The translations under genes and the position numbers were made by a program. Of a DNA stretch of 64,000 nucleotides, positions 60,385-64,000 are shown piece by piece (position 1 is the first letter of the stretch; every line of letters begins with the position of its first letter). The notes under the pieces are model-generated. The model saw only the letters and a list, made by a program, of their open reading frames with translations. It did no database searches and had not been told where the DNA came from. The stretch lies in contig OZ282574.1 in the NCBI GenBank assembly GCA_965641885.1, positions 4,278,001 to 4,342,000 of the forward strand, given 5' to 3'. This stretch comes from Pseudophaeobacter sp965641885. Lineage in GTDB: Bacteria > Pseudomonadota > Alphaproteobacteria > Rhodobacterales > Rhodobacteraceae.

Positions 60385-61381
60385 CAGCCAAATCACCGCG
60401 TTTTTGCAGCAAACCGGTCGGGGCGACTGGAGTCGCGCAGCACTGGCCGGGGATGCCTCGGCGCGCCGCTACGAGCGCCTGACAAGCCCGGATGATCGCT
60501 CCCTGATGCTTATGGATGCCCCCCCCGACACCGGCGAGGATATTCGCCCCTTTGTCCGTGTCGCCAGTTACCTGCACGCCCAGGGTGTCAGCGCCCCTGC
60601 GATCATTGCGGAAGATGCGGAAAACGGTTTCTTGCTGACCGAGGATCTTGGCGACGCCCCGTTCTATGACGTCATCGCGGCCGACCCTAGTCAGGAACAC
60701 ACACTCTACGCACTGGCCACCGATCTTTTGGTTCATCTGCATCAGGCCCCAACACCAGAGTTAGAGCCGCTTAGTCCCCGCGCTATGGCCGAGCTATCCT
60801 CGCTGGTGATTACCCGCTATTGCGGCGCAATTCTCGACGCTCAAAACGACGCGCCAGATCCGGACATGCAACGCCGGTTTGAAAACCAGTTCGAGGATAT
60901 CCTGCGTCAGACAGTCCGCGGGGATATGGTCTTTGTGCACCGGGACTTTCACGTGCAAAACCTGATGTGGCTGCCCGAGCGCGACGGGCTGGCTCGTGTC
61001 GGCGTGATTGATTTTCAGGACGCCCGCATTGGCCACCCCGCCTATGATCTGGTCTCACTGCTGCAGGACGCGCGCCGCGATGTCCCCGCTGCAATCGAGA
61101 TGCAGATGATCGAGCGCTACATTGCCGCGACCGGCGTTGACGATTCCGGTTTTCGTAGCGCCTATGCGGTGATCGGTTTGCAACGTAACCTGCGCATCCT
61201 TGGCGTCTTTGCCCGCTTGTCGCTGGATTTTGGAAAACCGCAGTACCTCGATCTGATACCGCGGGTCTGGCGACATGTGATCAACGGGCTGGAACATCCT
61301 GCGGTCGCGCCTCTGGCCGACTGGCTGCTGACGGAACTACCTGCGCCAACCGCCGACACCCTTGCAAAGCTGCGCCGATGA
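60371..61381 (+). CDS. amgK: AmgK-like amino-sugar anomeric kinase
   Basis: 336 aa APH-fold kinase. The catalytic motif HRDFHVQNLMWL and the metal motif VIDFQDARIGHPAYDL are visible, and GDASARRYERL is the nucleotide-binding start typical of AmgK. AmgK phosphorylates N-acetylmuramate and N-acetylglucosamine at C1 in cell-wall recycling. Pairing with a MurU-like gene through an ATGA overlap makes this assignment likely. Confidence 0.82.
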   Translation: MSSRDSQITAFLQQTGRGDWSRAALAGDASARRYERLTSPDDRSLMLMDAPPDTGEDIRPFVRVASYLHAQGVSAPAIIAEDAENGFLLTEDLGDAPFYDVIAADPSQEHTLYALATDLLVHLHQAPTPELEPLSPRAMAELSSLVITRYCGAILDAQNDAPDPDMQRRFENQFEDILRQTVRGDMVFVHRDFHVQNLMWLPERDGLARVGVIDFQDARIGHPAYDLVSLLQDARRDVPAAIEMQMIERYIAATGVDDSGFRSAYAVIGLQRNLRILGVFARLSLDFGKPQYLDLIPRVWRHVINGLEHPAVAPLADWLLTELPAPTADTLAKLRR

Positions 61382-62073
61382 ACAACCCCGCGCCCCACAG
61401 TGTGATGTTGTTCGCCGCCGGCTTTGGCACCCGGATGAAGGCGCTGACGCGCACCTGCCCCAAACCGATGATCCCGGTTGCAGGCAGGCCGCTGATTGAT
61501 CACACGCTCGAGCTGGCGCAGGCGATCCAGCCGCAAACGGTCGTTGCTAATCTGCACTACCTGCCCCAGATGCTTGAAGCACATCTGGCGCCAAAATCTG
61601 TGCAGCTCAGTCATGAAACCCCAGAGGTTCTGGATACCGGTGGCGGATTGCGTCATGCCTTGCCGCTGCTGGGCAGCGCTCCGGTTTATACCGCCAATAC
61701 AGATGTGATCTGGAAAGGCATCAATCCCTTCCAGCTGGCCCGCGACAGTTGGGACCCTACCAGGATGGACGCGCTTCTGATCTGTATTCCCATCGCGCGC
61801 TGCCATGGTCGCACGGGTGCCGGAGACTTCTCGCGCGCCGCGGACGGGCGGCTCAGCCGGGGCGGCGATCTGGTTTATGGCGGTGTGCAGATCCTCAAGA
61901 CAGACGGCCTGCACCAGATCAGCGACCAGGCGTTTTCGCTGAACCTGCTGTGGAACCAGATGGCCGGAGCCCAGCGGCTTTTTGCGGTGGAGTACCCCGG
62001 TCACTGGTGCGATGTGGGGCACCCCGAAGGAATTGCCATCGCCGAGGATCTGATTGCCAATGACCTTGTTTGA
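61378..62073 (+). CDS. murU: MurU-like sugar-1-phosphate nucleotidyltransferase
   Basis: 231 aa. The NTP-transferase start VMLFAAGFGTRMKALTRTCPKPMIPVAGRPLI (in parts) has the GxGTRM motif and catalytic Lys. PVYTANTDVIW carries the metal Asp and HWCDVGHPEG closes the fold. MurU makes UDP-MurNAc from MurNAc-1-P, bypassing the fosfomycin-sensitive step. AmgK precedes it directly. Confidence 0.85.
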   Translation: MNNPAPHSVMLFAAGFGTRMKALTRTCPKPMIPVAGRPLIDHTLELAQAIQPQTVVANLHYLPQMLEAHLAPKSVQLSHETPEVLDTGGGLRHALPLLGSAPVYTANTDVIWKGINPFQLARDSWDPTRMDALLICIPIARCHGRTGAGDFSRAADGRLSRGGDLVYGGVQILKTDGLHQISDQAFSLNLLWNQMAGAQRLFAVEYPGHWCDVGHPEGIAIAEDLIANDLV

Positions 62074-64000
62074 ACCAGCTGACACGGCCCGCATTTTTGC
62101 TGTTCCCAATGGTGTCGACTTCCCGCGCGCGCTGGTCCGGGGGCTGATGCAGCGTGGCAAATCCCTGCCACCCGAGGGCCTCGCACGGGTCGAGATCATT
62201 CTGAATACCTCGCGCATGATGCGCCGCTGCCGCAGCCTGTTTGAGGCCGGCCCAGCGCTGATTTTGCCACGGATGCGCCTGCTGACCGATCTTGCCCGCG
62301 AAGCCAGCCTGCAGGGACTGCCGCCTGCCCTGCCGCCGCTGCGCCGCCGGTTAGAGCTGTCACAGCTGATCGCCAAACTGCTGGATGCGCAGCCCGATCT
62401 CGCGGCGCGCTCCTCGCTCTATGATCTTTCCGACAGCCTCGCGGCGCTGATCGACGAGATGCAGGGTGAAGGCGTCAGCACCGATGTGATCCGCAATCTC
62501 GATATCACCGATATGTCGGGTCACTGGGCCCGGGCGCAGTCCTTTATCGGCATCGCGGATGAGTTCGTTGAAACCCACGATGGCGCCATGGATGCCGAGG
62601 CGCGGCAGCGTCAGGTGGTTTTGAACCTCATTGAAACCTGGCAGGAAAACCCGCCGCAACATCCCATCATCCTGGCTGGCTCTACCGGGTCACGCGGCAC
62701 CACCCTGATGCTGATGCAGGCCATTGCCCGCCTGCCGCAGGGGGCCGTGGTGCTGCCGGGCTATGATTTTGAACAACCGGCAGAGGTCTGGCACCATCTC
62801 AAGGACGCGCTGACGGCAGAAGACCACCCGCAATACCGCTTTGCCAAGCTCGTCGCTGATCTCGACATGACCCCGGATATGGTTCAGCGCTGGAGTGCGG
62901 ATCAGCCCGCATCAGAGCCGCGCAACCGGCTGGTGTCGCTGGCGCTGCGCCCGGCGCCCGTCACCCATGCCTGGATGAGCGAAGGGCCGGACCTCAAAGA
63001 TCTCGACGCGGCCTGCGCCAACATCACTCTGGTAGAGGCCCCCAATCCGAGGTCCGAAGCGCTGGCAATTGCCCTGCGACTGCGCCAGGCGGCCGAAGAC
63101 GGCAAAACCGCCGCGCTGATCTCGCCGGATCGCATGCTGACCCGTCTGGTGTCAGCGGCGCTGGATCGCTGGGACATTCTGCCGGATGATTCCGCTGGCC
63201 TGCCGCTGCAACTGACCCCTCCGGGGCGGTTCCTGCGCCACGTGGCAGAGCTTTTTTGCCGCCCACTCACCGCCGATGCGCTGCTCACCCTGCTGAAACA
63301 CCCGCTCAGCCATGATGGGGCCAGTCATAATGGGGCCATTGCTGAGGCCGCGCGCGGCGAACACCTGCGCCACACGCGTGATTTTGAGCTGGACCTACGC
63401 CGCAATGGCCCGCCCTTTCCCGAGGCGGCAAGCTTTGACGCCTTTGGCAGCAAACGAGATCTGATACCGGGCTGGACGCAGTGGCTGGTGCAAAACTTTG
63501 CCGACCAGCAGGTCATCGGCACATTGCACCTTACCGACTGGGTCGCGTTGTTGCGCAGCCGTGCCGAATCAATTGCTGCTGGCAGTCAGGTTTCCGGGCC
63601 TGAGGAAAGCGGCACCCTTTGGGACAAAAAGGCCGGGCAGGCCGCGCTTGAGGTCATAAGAAACCTCGAAGCCGAAGCCCCTTACGGCGGCGAGATGTCG
63701 GCACGTGACTTTGCCGATCTGCTCGCCGCGATCCTGTCACAGGGTGAAGTGCGCGACCGCGACACCCCTTATGGCTCGATCATGATCTGGGGTACGCTTG
63801 AGGCCCGGGTGCAGGGGGCCGATCTGGTGATCCTTGGTGGCCTGAATGAGGGCAGCTGGCCCGAAGCCGCCAAGCCCGATCCCTGGCTCAACCGCCAGCT
63901 GCGCCACCAGGCGGGACTTTTGCTGCCGGAACGCCGCATTGGTCTGTCAGCGCATGATTTTCAACAGGCCATTGCCGCGCCAGAGGTCTGGCTGACCCGC
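62060..64000 (+). CDS. addB: double-strand break repair protein AddB (C-terminal part outside window)
   Basis: About 647 residues visible, reading off the right edge. The start (FAVPNGVDFPRALVRGLMQRG) and the nuclease-helicase-like core (ILAGSTGSRGTTLMLMQAIARLP, then WGTLEARVQGADLVILGGLNEGSWP) match alphaproteobacterial AddB. It works with AddA in end resection and Chi recognition. The ATG at 62060 overlaps murU by 14 bp. The C-terminal RecB-type nuclease and iron-sulfur cysteines lie beyond the window. Confidence 0.9.
   Translation, partial: MTLFEPADTARIFAVPNGVDFPRALVRGLMQRGKSLPPEGLARVEIILNTSRMMRRCRSLFEAGPALILPRMRLLTDLAREASLQGLPPALPPLRRRLELSQLIAKLLDAQPDLAARSSLYDLSDSLAALIDEMQGEGVSTDVIRNLDITDMSGHWARAQSFIGIADEFVETHDGAMDAEARQRQVVLNLIETWQENPPQHPIILAGSTGSRGTTLMLMQAIARLPQGAVVLPGYDFEQPAEVWHHLKDALTAEDHPQYRFAKLVADLDMTPDMVQRWSADQPASEPRNRLVSLALRPAPVTHAWMSEGPDLKDLDAACANITLVEAPNPRSEALAIALRLRQAAEDGKTAALISPDRMLTRLVSAALDRWDILPDDSAGLPLQLTPPGRFLRHVAELFCRPLTADALLTLLKHPLSHDGASHNGAIAEAARGEHLRHTRDFELDLRRNGPPFPEAASFDAFGSKRDLIPGWTQWLVQNFADQQVIGTLHLTDWVALLRSRAESIAAGSQVSGPEESGTLWDKKAGQAALEVIRNLEAEAPYGGEMSARDFADLLAAILSQGEVRDRDTPYGSIMIWGTLEARVQGADLVILGGLNEGSWPEAAKPDPWLNRQLRHQAGLLLPERRIGLSAHDFQQAIAAPEVWLTR

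Overview
The window looks like a chromosomal segment of a marine Roseobacter-group alphaproteobacterium (Rhodobacterales). The evidence is moderately high GC, the flaF-flbT pair beside a short flagellin, the alphaproteobacterial MotE- and DUF1217-type flagellar proteins, the regB / senC-regA redox locus, the tsaD / hemD-mitofilin-hemY block, and many CtrA-type TTAA-N7-TTAA sites. Species cannot be named from the sequence alone. No tRNA, rRNA, insertion sequence, prophage or CRISPR array was seen.

Layout. (1) 1-6.9 kb: polyamine uptake and catabolism. A class III aminotransferase (cut by the left edge) and a GntR/FCD regulator on the minus strand face a potF-potG-potH-potI ABC importer plus a gamma-glutamylputrescine oxidase-like flavoprotein. 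(2) 6.9-40.7 kb: one large flagellar locus of about 33 genes in divergent and convergent operons. These are fliK-flgD-(small-molecule kinase); flgJ/cheL-flgN; flaA; flaF-flbT-DUF1217; fliI; flgBC-fliE-fliQ-flgFGAH-fliL2; flhA-fliR-flhB-fliJ-like; fliL-DUF6468-like-motE-like-motA-(842-aa AMIN/helical-repeat protein); fliF-fliH-fliN-fliP; and flgE-flgK-flgL-flgI with motB upstream. A DinB-family gene interrupts it. FliG, FliM and FliO are not in the window. (3) 40.8-44.1 kb: a GMC alcohol oxidoreductase and an acyl-CoA ligase of the DmdB / fatty-acid type. (4) 44.4-51.7 kb: hemY, mitofilin-like, hemD (minus) facing tsaD, gpsA, a YciI protein and an EVE protein (plus), then DUF2853. (5) 51.9-56.5 kb: ahcY, an HD hydrolase, a GT61 glycosyltransferase, and senC-regA divergent from regB. 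(6) 58.1-64 kb: a PAS protein without a kinase domain (DivL-like candidate), tsaE, amgK-like, murU-like, and addB (cut by the right edge).

How it fits together. The flagellar operons encode export gate, rod, rings, hook, hook-filament junction, filament, stator and accessory motor proteins. CtrA-like sites lie about 47-65 bp before fliL/fliF, fliK/flgJ, flgE, motB and fliI. A perfect site also precedes the PAS protein, suggesting one CtrA-controlled motility programme with its own upstream sensor nearby. Flagellin also appears to be controlled after transcription: flaA has a leader with two hairpins, one with a UUCG loop, next to flaF and flbT.

The least explained parts are the 842-aa periplasmic protein between motA and flhA, the kinase behind flgD, several in-frame coding repeats (FliK, FliF, mitofilin-like), a duplicated start region at regB, and a probable small RNA gene at about 51.07-51.2 kb.
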